From Spirochaetaceae bacterium (GTDB taxonomy: Bacteria > Spirochaetota > Spirochaetia > DSM-27196 > SKKC01): a DNA stretch of 24,652 nt. The notes below the pieces were generated by a model that saw only the letters and a list, made by a program, of their open reading frames with translations, had not been told where the DNA came from and searched no databases. Below are positions 7,246 to 14,453 of the stretch, piece after piece; the stretch's first letter is position 1; the number at the start of each line of letters is the position of its first letter. A program made the position numbers and the translations under genes. The stretch covers positions 1 through 24,652 of the forward strand of contig PUOG01000132.1 of the NCBI GenBank assembly GCA_003552745.1. Direction: 5' to 3'.

Positions 7246-8805
7246 CTACTCCCACTCGATAGTGGCCGGAGGTTTGCTCGATACGTCGTAAACCACGCGT
7301 CCTACCTCCGAGACCTCGTTCGTGATTCGCGCGCTGATCTCGAGCAGGTCACGGGTTTCCATCGGGTAGACGTCGGCCGTCATGCCGTCGGCGCTGCTCA
7401 CCGCACGCAACGCGACTACCGAGCCGTAGGCACGAGTATCGCCTACGACTCCCACCGATCGAACCGGCAGTAACACTGCAAATGCCTGCCATATCTTGTC
7501 GTAGAGGCCCCGGGATCTCAGCTCATCGGTGTAGATTGCATCGGCATCCTGAAGTATTCGGATCCGTTCGGCGGTGATTTCGCCGACTATTCGAACCGCT
7601 AACCCTGGACCTGGAAATGGATGTCGTCCGACGACCGTCTCCGGCAATCCGAGCACCCGTCCGAGTTGTCTCACTTCATCCTTATAGAGCTTTGAAAGCG
7701 GCTCGATGATCAATCCGGCCTCGCGTTTCTCGGCGACCAATGGCGCACGTACGTTGTGATGACTCTTGATTACTTGCGCATGGGAGCCGATTCCCTTACC
7801 CGATTCGATCAGGTCGGTGTAAAGCGTCCCCTGAGCCAGAAGGTCCTCTCCGATTTCGCGTGCTGCGAGCTCCTCCTGTTGAACAGTCATGAAAAGATCA
7901 CCGATTATCTCGCGTTTTCTCTCGGGATCGGCGACGTTGCTGAGCGCGGAGAGGAACCGTTCTCGAGCGTCTATGATATGGAGATGCGTCGCACCGAGTT
8001 CCTCGAGGCTGTGGCGGACTTCGTCGGTTTCTCCTTTTCGCATGAGGCCGGTATCGATATACATGAGATGCACCTGTTCCGGGTCGAGTGCATCGAGCAG
8101 AAGCGCACCGGTGACGGTCGAATCAACTCCTCCGGATATGAGAGTAAGCACCGATCGATTCCCGACCGCATCGCGGATTTCTTTGCGCGCCTGTCCGACA
8201 TAGTGATCCATGCTCCAATCGCGGGAAGCACCACAGATTCCGACTACAAAGTTCTCAAGGATGCGATTGCCGTATTCGCAGTGAGTCACCTCCGGATGAA
8301 ACTGGATGCCGAGAACCCGCTCGGATACCGAACGAACCGCGGCGGGTACACCTGTATGCGACTCCGCGAGTACTTCAAAGCTATCCGGTAACGAGGATAG
8401 GCTGTCGCCGTGACTCATCCAACTGAGAAAATTGTCGGAGACTCCTCGAAAGAGCGGATGAGCTCCGCCGTTATTACGAAACCGAAGTGGCGCGCGCCCG
8501 TACTCACGGCGCGAAGCACGCGCGACACTCCCCCCCGCTCTCTCAATCAGTTGCTGAAGCCCGAAACAGATTCCGAGTACCGGAACCTCAAGCGACAACA
8601 CGCTCCGGTCCACCTTTGGCGCATCCGGCTCGTGTACGCTCGCGGGACTACCGCTGAGTATCACTCCTGCGACGTTCGGCCGTATCGACTCCGGTATCGG
8701 TTCGGTGCCGGGGAGCACCTCGCTGTAGACACCGAGGTCACGAATACGACGCCCGATGAGCTGCGTTGTCTGACTGCCGAAATCGAGTACGACTATGGTG
8801 TCCAT
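7246..8805 (-). CDS. guaA: GMP synthase (glutamine-hydrolysing)
   Basis: The enzyme converts XMP to GMP using ATP and glutamine. At 519 residues it is the normal single-chain form. The N-terminal class I glutaminase domain carries nucleophile Cys80 in GICFGLQQ and the His170/Glu172 pair in QFHPEV. The ATP pyrophosphatase domain has the PP-loop LISGGVDST (222-230), and the C-terminal dimerisation domain ends in the typical KPPATIEWE. It is the last gene of the purB-guaB-purA-guaA run; its ATG overlaps the end of purA by 13 bases, so translation is probably coupled. Only 54 bp separate its end from the convergent tmRNA gene, and I see no strong terminator there. Confidence 0.98.
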   Translation of the reverse strand: MDTIVVLDFGSQTTQLIGRRIRDLGVYSEVLPGTEPIPESIRPNVAGVILSGSPASVHEPDAPKVDRSVLSLEVPVLGICFGLQQLIERAGGSVARASRREYGRAPLRFRNNGGAHPLFRGVSDNFLSWMSHGDSLSSLPDSFEVLAESHTGVPAAVRSVSERVLGIQFHPEVTHCEYGNRILENFVVGICGASRDWSMDHYVGQARKEIRDAVGNRSVLTLISGGVDSTVTGALLLDALDPEQVHLMYIDTGLMRKGETDEVRHSLEELGATHLHIIDARERFLSALSNVADPERKREIIGDLFMTVQQEELAAREIGEDLLAQGTLYTDLIESGKGIGSHAQVIKSHHNVRAPLVAEKREAGLIIEPLSKLYKDEVRQLGRVLGLPETVVGRHPFPGPGLAVRIVGEITAERIRILQDADAIYTDELRSRGLYDKIWQAFAVLLPVRSVGVVGDTRAYGSVVALRAVSSADGMTADVYPMETRDLLEISARITNEVSEVGRVVYDVSSKPPATIEWE

Positions 8806-10019
8806 GGACTCCGCCGAATAATTGTCTGATCGCGATCACTTCCCACGCTCACGATGTCGATCGGCGCCTCGACTCGGCTCTCAATAAACCGGATGTAGTC
8901 CTGAGCACGCCCGGGCAACTCGTCATAGCGCTTCGCATCCGCTATCGATCGCTTCCACCCCGGTAGGGTCTCGATCACCGGCTCCGCACGTTCGAGCTCG
9001 AGTATGTTGGCGGGTACGGTGTGGTAGTGGCGGCCGTCGATTTCGTAGGCGGTACAGACGGAGATGTCGTCGAGCGAGTCGTACACATCGAGATGCGTCA
9101 TAACCAGTCCGTCGATTCCGTTGGACTGACACGCGTACCGAAGTGCAACCAGATCGAGATATCCGCACCGTCGCGCGCGACCGGTGGTTGAACCGTATTC
9201 GTTTCCGAGCTCACGGATTCGGTCACCGAGATCGCCGTCACGCTCCGGACGAAACTCGCTTGGGAATGGGCCGTTGCCCACCCTCGTGGAGTACGCCTTG
9301 AATACGCCGAGAACGCGGTCGATCCGACTCGGACCGATGCCGCTGCCGACAACAGCTCCCGCGGCCGCCGACATTCCGGAACTCACGAAAGGATACGTGC
9401 CGAGGTCGAGATCGAGCATAACCCCCTGTGCACCCTCGAGCAGGACCCGACGCGATCGGTGGCTGATCATTCGATCGGTGAGGTCGCACGCCATACGAGC
9501 CAACCTTTCACGATACGGGGTGAAATACTCCTGCTCCGCACTCGGCAGCTCGGAGAACGTGTGATCGTATACGAGATCGCTCACACGGATACCATCGCGT
9601 GCCGCTTTTCTGGCGTAGGCGACACCTATGCCGCGCCCGGTTGTGCCGATCGGCCGTCTTCGACCCGCGTCGAGCGTTCGATCTTCCTCCTTGTCGCGGG
9701 GGAGTACGACGTGAGCACGATCGCTGACCAGCACCCGTCCCTTCCAGGCGATACCTTGTGACTCGAGTGTGTTCAACTCGTCGAAAAGCGAAGGAACATC
9801 GATCACCATTCCTATACCGAGAACCACGACCGTATCGGGATAGAGGATGCCGCTGGGAACGAGATGAAGCGTGAACTTCTGCCCCCCTTTTACGATCGTG
9901 TGGCCGGCATTCGCACCACCGGAGAAGCGAACGATGTCCTCGGCATCCTCCGCAAGGAAGTCGACGATCTTGCCCTTACCCTCATCACCCCATTGAGCAC
10001 CTATGACTACTGTTGTCAT
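8793..10019 (-). CDS. purA: Adenylosuccinate synthetase
   Basis: This enzyme makes adenylosuccinate from IMP, aspartate and GTP, the first step towards AMP. The 408-residue chain begins with the GTP-binding GAQWGDEGKGK motif (7-17) and has GGANAGHT (34-41), PIGTTGRGIGVAYARKAAR (about 122-140), the VFKAYSTRVGNGPFP segment and TTGRARRCGYLDL. The C-terminus is slightly shorter than the 430 or so residues of many bacterial enzymes, but all catalytic boxes are present. It follows guaB by 81 bp and overlaps guaA by 13 bp. Confidence 0.98.
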   Translation of the reverse strand: MTTVVIGAQWGDEGKGKIVDFLAEDAEDIVRFSGGANAGHTIVKGGQKFTLHLVPSGILYPDTVVVLGIGMVIDVPSLFDELNTLESQGIAWKGRVLVSDRAHVVLPRDKEEDRTLDAGRRRPIGTTGRGIGVAYARKAARDGIRVSDLVYDHTFSELPSAEQEYFTPYRERLARMACDLTDRMISHRSRRVLLEGAQGVMLDLDLGTYPFVSSGMSAAAGAVVGSGIGPSRIDRVLGVFKAYSTRVGNGPFPSEFRPERDGDLGDRIRELGNEYGSTTGRARRCGYLDLVALRYACQSNGIDGLVMTHLDVYDSLDDISVCTAYEIDGRHYHTVPANILELERAEPVIETLPGWKRSIADAKRYDELPGRAQDYIRFIESRVEAPIDIVSVGSDRDQTIIRRSPWTP

Positions 10020-10100
10020 TGTATGTGTCCTGTTACCGTTATCGACGACAGCAGCACGACAACGAGAACCGATTCACGATTCGCGCCGGTCATGCAGCCC

Positions 10101-11549
10101 CTATCGCGAGTAGTTGGGCGGTTCCTGCGTTATGGAAACGTCGTGTACGTGTCCCTCACGCAACCCGGCCGCGCTGATCTTAATGAAGTTCCGATATGCG
10201 CGCAATGCCGGGATGCTGCGGCAGCCGGTATATCCCATGCCTTTCCGTAGTCCCATGACCAACTGATGAAGAAACGGTTTCAGCTCGCCACGGTACGGCA
10301 CCCGACCTTCCACACCTTCCGGAACCGGTTCGTCGTCGGCATTCATCTGATAGCGGTCTCCACCGCCTTTCTGAATCGCCCCGATACTGCCCATACCGCG
10401 ATACGTTTTGAAGATCCGCCCTTCGTAGATAACCTCGTGTCCGGGGCTCTCCTTCAGGCCTGCGAAAAGATTCCCGATCATGGCCGCGGAAGCGCCCCCG
10501 GCGATAGCCTTGACGATGTCTCCCGAGTACTTGATTCCACCGTCCGCGATAACCGGCACATCTGCTTTCGCTGCCTCTTCGGCCGCCCATACGACGGCAG
10601 TGAACTGCGGCACTCCGATTCCGGCGACCACCCTAGTGGTACAGATCGACCCCGGCCCCACGCCGACCTTAATCGAATCGGCGCCGGCGTCAATAAGCGC
10701 CTTCGCTCCGTCGCGAGTCGCCACATTACCGGCCACGACCGGGATATCGAATTTCTGCTTGATTCGTCCAACCGCCTCCACAACGCTCTTCGTGTGTCCG
10801 TGAGCTGTGTCAATCACGACGAAATCGATACGATTCGAGACAAGATTCTCCATCCGCTCGTCGATATCGTTGGGAGAGACGGCAGCACCGACGATAAGCC
10901 TCCCGTGTCCATCGGTCGCAGCGTCCGGAAACCGCTGATGCTTCTCGATATCCTTCACCGTAATGAGCCCGGTGAGCTTGCCGTCTTCACCCACCACCGG
11001 CAGTTTCTCGATTTTGTGCTCGTTGAACTTGTGCTGTGCGCTTTCGATAGTGGGATTCCCGCGCTCAACGATAGGCTCCGGTGTCATTATCGAGGAAACC
11101 GCCCGTTCGTAGTCGGTGCAGAAACGGAGGTCCCGGCTGGTGATTATTCCGCATAACCGGTCGTCGTCTAATACCGGTAGCCCCGAGACGCCGCGCTCGC
11201 TCATGAGCTGCCATACCTCCCGCACCGACTGTTCTTTCTCTACGGTAAGGGGATTCTCGATCACCCAGTTCAAATAGCGTTTCACCGCGGCAACCTGCGC
11301 TGCCTGGTCGTCGATCGACATATTTCGGTGGATTACGCCGACCCCACCATGCAGCGCGATAGCGATCGCCATCTCCTGCTCGGTGACCGTATCCATGGCC
11401 GCGCTGAGGATCGGAACGTTCAACCGAACACCCGGCAGGATTTCCGTACTAACGTCGGTTTCGCCCGGCAGGAAATCGGCGTACCCCGGCAGAAGCAACA
11501 CATCGTCGTAACTGAGATACTCCGTCGGTTTCTTACCTTCAACATCCAT
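10101..11549 (-). CDS. guaB: Inosine-5'-monophosphate dehydrogenase
   Basis: The enzyme oxidises IMP to XMP with NAD+, the committed step to GMP. The 482 residues follow the standard pattern: a TIM barrel interrupted by two CBS domains (about residues 95-205, with SGLPVLDDD and EKLPVVGEDGKLTGLIT), the NAD/active-site loop GVGPGSICTTR with Cys303, the phosphate-binding IADGGIKYSGD region and the mobile-flap region GMGSIGAIQKGGGDRY. The start is well supported: GGGAGGA lies about eight bases upstream of the ATG, inside the end of purB. The purB stop abuts the start (TGAATG on the minus strand), so the two are translationally linked. Confidence 0.98.
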   Translation of the reverse strand: MDVEGKKPTEYLSYDDVLLLPGYADFLPGETDVSTEILPGVRLNVPILSAAMDTVTEQEMAIAIALHGGVGVIHRNMSIDDQAAQVAAVKRYLNWVIENPLTVEKEQSVREVWQLMSERGVSGLPVLDDDRLCGIITSRDLRFCTDYERAVSSIMTPEPIVERGNPTIESAQHKFNEHKIEKLPVVGEDGKLTGLITVKDIEKHQRFPDAATDGHGRLIVGAAVSPNDIDERMENLVSNRIDFVVIDTAHGHTKSVVEAVGRIKQKFDIPVVAGNVATRDGAKALIDAGADSIKVGVGPGSICTTRVVAGIGVPQFTAVVWAAEEAAKADVPVIADGGIKYSGDIVKAIAGGASAAMIGNLFAGLKESPGHEVIYEGRIFKTYRGMGSIGAIQKGGGDRYQMNADDEPVPEGVEGRVPYRGELKPFLHQLVMGLRKGMGYTGCRSIPALRAYRNFIKISAAGLREGHVHDVSITQEPPNYSR

Positions 11550-13025
11550 TCACGATTCCTCCCTCGTTCTAGTGTCGTCGACCGTAACGTCTCCTCGCAG
11601 CTGCTCCACCCTCTTTCGCGCCGTGGTCGCACTCTCCCTGGCCTTCTCGCCGGCGATACCGACATAGTGCTTCGGATCGCTGAAGAACTCGGAGGCTTCT
11701 ATCTGAAGACGCTTCGATGCGGCTTCCTCCAACGAGTTCCACAGATCCGGATCGTCCCGCAACACATCGACAAGCTTCCGCTTCTCACGCCCGGCGGTCA
11801 GTGTTGCCACGCGGACCCGTTCGTGAGCGTCCTCGTTGCCTGCCAGCGACAGGAGTATGTACGCCGGTTCGGCCAGACACATATCACCGGCTCGTTCGAT
11901 GTTTGCGAGCATCTGTTCGCGGTCCGGTTCGAGGCGCTGCAACACACTCTTTGCGCGGTTGAACGCCGCCGCTAAACCCGCGAAATAATCCGCCACGAAC
12001 CGGCTGCTCGCCGAATTGGTCAGATCGCGTTGATGCTCGCTGATCTGGTCCATATAGAAGGTTACGACCCGGGGGGCAAACGCCTTCCACAAGCTCTTGA
12101 TGTGCTCCCAGTTCCACGGATTGCGCTTATGAGGCATCGTCGAGCTTCCCACCTGTGTCGCCTCGAATGCCTCGCGCACCTCGGAGATCTCCGAGCGTTG
12201 AAGATTCCGCATATCGTCCGCCAGATTTGCCAGAATCCCGAACGCAGTGTTGCACTCGAGTAACAGCCTCAGCTGATACTCCGGTTCGACCAGTTGATTC
12301 GACTGGTCACCCGGTCTCAGCCCGAGCTCAGCGAGCACCTCCTTCTCGAACGCGACAGGGTCCGGCGTGGCAATCGAAAGTGCATTGTACGCCCCAACCG
12401 CTCCGGCCAGCTTGCCCCGCAAATCGGAAGCGAGTCGATCGATCTCGACGACACTCCTGGATAATCGAACCGCGTACTCGCTGATTGAAAAGCCGAACGT
12501 AATCGGGACGGCAAACTGCCCGTGGGTTCGACCGATCTGCACCGTATCGGCGTACGACTCGGCGAGCTCACATAGTTGCTCAACGACTTCTCTTAGGAGT
12601 GGGACGAGAACCGAGCGCAGAACGTCGCGATATCGCATACTCGTCGCCGTATCGAGCACGTCGACACTGGTAGCGCCGAGATGCACATACGCTCGTGCCT
12701 CTTCCGGCAGCATCTTCTGATAGACGTTCACGAGTGCGCGTACGTTATGCTGAGTCCTTCGTTCTTCTGCAGCCACGTCGGCCGGGTCGATTCGACCGGC
12801 CGCTGAAAAGAGAGTGGATTCGATCTCCGGGGTGAAGACGCCCTCTCGCTGCATATGGGCTTTCACGAGAGCAGCTTCAACACGTGCACAATAGCGGGTA
12901 GCCGCCTCCTCACTGAGGTAATCGGCGAGTCGTTCATAGATCGAGCGGTTGCTCTCCCAGTATCTGTGGTCGAGCGGCGAGAGATTGCGGTGGGTGGGAC
13001 GGCTCTCCATATCGAACGGTGCCAT
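11550..13025 (-). CDS. purB: Adenylosuccinate lyase
   Basis: This fumarase/aspartase-superfamily enzyme acts twice in purine synthesis: SAICAR to AICAR, and adenylosuccinate to AMP. It has 491 residues. GRTHGQFAVP carries a probable catalytic His168, and the signature SSTMPHKRNPWNWEHIK lies at 294-310. The start has AGAGGT seven bases upstream of the ATG at 13025; an in-frame ATG at 13010 is a less supported alternative. It is the first gene of the purB-guaB-purA-guaA run. An insertion sequence ends only 37 bp upstream of the start codon, so the original upstream regulatory region is now about 1.3 kb away. Confidence 0.97.
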   Translation of the reverse strand: MAPFDMESRPTHRNLSPLDHRYWESNRSIYERLADYLSEEAATRYCARVEAALVKAHMQREGVFTPEIESTLFSAAGRIDPADVAAEERRTQHNVRALVNVYQKMLPEEARAYVHLGATSVDVLDTATSMRYRDVLRSVLVPLLREVVEQLCELAESYADTVQIGRTHGQFAVPITFGFSISEYAVRLSRSVVEIDRLASDLRGKLAGAVGAYNALSIATPDPVAFEKEVLAELGLRPGDQSNQLVEPEYQLRLLLECNTAFGILANLADDMRNLQRSEISEVREAFEATQVGSSTMPHKRNPWNWEHIKSLWKAFAPRVVTFYMDQISEHQRDLTNSASSRFVADYFAGLAAAFNRAKSVLQRLEPDREQMLANIERAGDMCLAEPAYILLSLAGNEDAHERVRVATLTAGREKRKLVDVLRDDPDLWNSLEEAASKRLQIEASEFFSDPKHYVGIAGEKARESATTARKRVEQLRGDVTVDDTRTREES

Positions 13026-13045
13026 GTCGTCAACCTCTCTGTCCA

Positions 13046-13062
13046 GTCCCTCGCATATTCAC
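13046..13062. repeat. Left copy of 17-bp target-site duplication
   Basis: GTCCCTCGCATATTCAC lies here and again, identically, at 14390-14406, directly outside the two ends of the insertion sequence. The shared stretch extends to 20 bp only because neighbouring bases coincide with the IS tips. A duplication of this length fits the ISTde1-type group within the IS1202 family as I recall it. Confidence 0.9.
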
Positions 13063-13089
13063 TGTCAAGACTCGATTGAAATGTCCCCT
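13063..13089. repeat. Left terminal inverted repeat of the IS
   Basis: It starts TGTCAAGACTC at the outer tip and ends AATGTCCCCT. Read outward on the minus strand, its last six bases spell TTGACA, a perfect -35 box pointing towards purB. Confidence 0.85.
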
Positions 13090-13115
13090 GGGTTAACTCT
13101 TTTAGAATGTCCCCT
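13069..13115. repeat. Left-end tandem transposase-binding-like repeats
   Basis: Two related 21-bp units lie at 13069-13089 and 13095-13115, 26 bp apart. Both have the form RACTC-(about 7)-RAATGTCCCCT. The right end carries the same pair in mirror orientation. They probably form a bipartite transposase recognition site. Confidence 0.75.
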
Positions 13116-13123
13116 TCTTCCGG

Positions 13124-14329
13124 CTATGCCGATCTCTGTGACCGCTCCTCCTCTTGGGTTGGGGTAATGTCTTCGTAGGCAAATCTTCTGTCGTTGGAGA
13201 GTATGTGTACCGTCTTGTCCAGTCGTCTTCTCACTGTGACGCGGGTGTTTGGCGCCGGGAGACGCACGCCCCTGGTGCGGGTGAGCTGGAACAAGCGGTT
13301 GTGATATCGAATGACATAGTCTTGAGACACCACTCGTTGTTCCTCAAAGCAGAAGATGTCTTTAAGCGACTGATGTGGCAGCAGCGGCACATGGGCGTCT
13401 TCAGAGTCCACCGGGGCAATGGCGAACTTGCTGTTGATCGCCGGCAGATAGGTGTCGGTGAGAAATCGGTTCGCTTGTTCAATGCTGCTGATGTCGGCCA
13501 AACGCAGCTCCTTTACGAACCGGTCCTGGTAGACGCCATGGCTGCGCTCGACCCGCCCCTTTGCCTGTGGAGAGCCGGCGACGATCACATCGATGCCCAA
13601 TCGTTCACATGCGAGCTCGAACGGACTCATCGCTCGCCTGCCGGATAACTGCTCCTCGATCGTCGGCTCGCGATCGATGAGAAAGGAGTTCTTCCGGTCG
13701 CAGTATACCGCCTCCGGGATCCCGTAGCGCTCTATCCAGCCCCACAGCAGCCACATAGCCGCCTCAGTGGTCTCCTGCTCGCTCATAAGGGCAAACGTAG
13801 TACCGGTGGCATCATCGACCATATTCATCACACAACTGCGTTCACCGCGTTGCTCAAACCATTCGTGGTGACTTCCGTCGAACTGCACCAGCTCTCCGAA
13901 TCGTTGCCGGCGTGGTCGTCGCGATCGATACACTCGACCCCGTCGGCGACGGTGATGCAGCCCCTCGGCGATCAACCAGCGACGCAGCGTCTCGTGATCC
14001 ACACGAATGCCGTCTCGCTCCAGAAGCTTCTCGGCGGCCAGCGTCGGACCGAAGTCGCTATACCGTTCACGATGAAGAGCCAACACACGCTGCCGCGTCT
14101 GCTCATCGATGCGTCGGTGGGAAGGCCTGCCGACGTTCCGATGCACAATTCCAGCAGCGCCTTCTTCCCGGTATCGTTTCAACAACCGCTTCGCTTGCCG
14201 ATAGCTCAGCTGTAGACGTTTTGCCGCGTATTTCAGAGTCACTTTCTCCTCGACAACCGCGTTCAGTATTTCTGCTCGATTCACATCCCACTTACTCATC
14301 GGTGTTCGTTTGGCCATCGCGCCGACCAT
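13124..14329 (-). CDS. IS1202/ISNCY-type DDE transposase
   Basis: This 401-residue transposase has a helix-turn-helix region at about residues 20-60 (LKYAAKRLQLSYRQAKRLLKRY) and an RNase H-like catalytic core. Candidate catalytic residues are Asp151 in LVQFDGSHHEWF, Asp211 in AVYCDRKNSF and Glu261 in AKGRVERSHG. The FDGSHHEWFE block is characteristic of the ISNCY/IS1202 group. The C-terminal part (about 330-400) looks like the beta-rich tail common in this group. An alternative start at ATG 14317 would drop four residues. The frame is intact and the element has clean ends, so the protein is probably functional. Confidence 0.92.
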   Translation of the reverse strand: MVGAMAKRTPMSKWDVNRAEILNAVVEEKVTLKYAAKRLQLSYRQAKRLLKRYREEGAAGIVHRNVGRPSHRRIDEQTRQRVLALHRERYSDFGPTLAAEKLLERDGIRVDHETLRRWLIAEGLHHRRRRGRVYRSRRPRRQRFGELVQFDGSHHEWFEQRGERSCVMNMVDDATGTTFALMSEQETTEAAMWLLWGWIERYGIPEAVYCDRKNSFLIDREPTIEEQLSGRRAMSPFELACERLGIDVIVAGSPQAKGRVERSHGVYQDRFVKELRLADISSIEQANRFLTDTYLPAINSKFAIAPVDSEDAHVPLLPHQSLKDIFCFEEQRVVSQDYVIRYHNRLFQLTRTRGVRLPAPNTRVTVRRRLDKTVHILSNDRRFAYEDITPTQEEERSQRSA

Positions 14330-14337
14330 CCTACCGA

Positions 14338-14383
14338 AGGGGACATTTCTATCGAGTCATTGAGGGGACATTATCATTGAGTT
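14338..14383. repeat. Right-end tandem transposase-binding-like repeats
   Basis: Units at 14338-14358 and 14363-14383 are 25 bp apart and, read on the minus strand, show the same RACTC...AATGTCCCCT pattern as the left end. The inner right unit and the outer left unit are the two most similar copies (GACTCGAT-x-GAAATGTCCCCT). Confidence 0.75.
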
Positions 14384-14389
14384 TCAACA
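14363..14389. repeat. Right terminal inverted repeat of the IS
   Basis: Read on the minus strand it begins TGTTGAAACTC and ends AATGTCCCCT, matching the left repeat at 20 of 27 positions. Confidence 0.85.
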
Positions 14390-14405
14390 GTCCCTCGCAT
14401 ATTCA
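14377..14405 (+). promoter_or_regulatory. Possible hybrid promoter across the right IS end
   Basis: TTGAGT (14377-14382) lies inside the IS end. After 17 bp, TATTCA (14400-14405) lies in the target duplication. Matches are four and three of six, so this is speculative. It would point at the lipoprotein gene starting at 14454. Confidence 0.2.
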
Positions 14406-14406
14406 C
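14390..14406. repeat. Right copy of 17-bp target-site duplication
   Basis: It is identical to 13046-13062 and directly abuts the ACA tip of the IS. Confidence 0.9.
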
Positions 14407-14453
14407 TCATGTATTCACAAGCCGGGGCTACATCGGCCATACTTCGAAGCTGT

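Larger units (their letters stand above)
13063..14389 (-). mobile_element. Complete IS1202-type (ISTde1-like) insertion sequence
   Basis: The element is 1327 bp. It begins TGT and ends ACA, and is flanked by a perfect 17-bp direct repeat. Imperfect terminal inverted repeats occupy 13063-13089 and 14363-14389 (20 of 27 positions match). Each end also holds a second inner copy of the same roughly 21-bp motif ending in AATGTCCCCT. It encodes one transposase with all three acidic catalytic residues in an unbroken frame, so it may be active. It sits between purB and a divergently oriented lipoprotein gene, with its transposase in the same direction as purB. Family assignment rests on transposase motifs and duplication length recalled from knowledge, not a database match. 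Confidence 0.92.

Noticed and set aside
10266..11156. 296-residue open frame on the plus strand
   Set aside because: It is antisense to guaB and has no recognisable domain.
13040..13068. Hybrid promoter from the outward TTGACA at the left IS tip towards purB
   Set aside because: The -35 is perfect, but 16-19 bp downstream the flank offers only TGGACA-like sequences matching two of six positions. It is a poor promoter as it stands.
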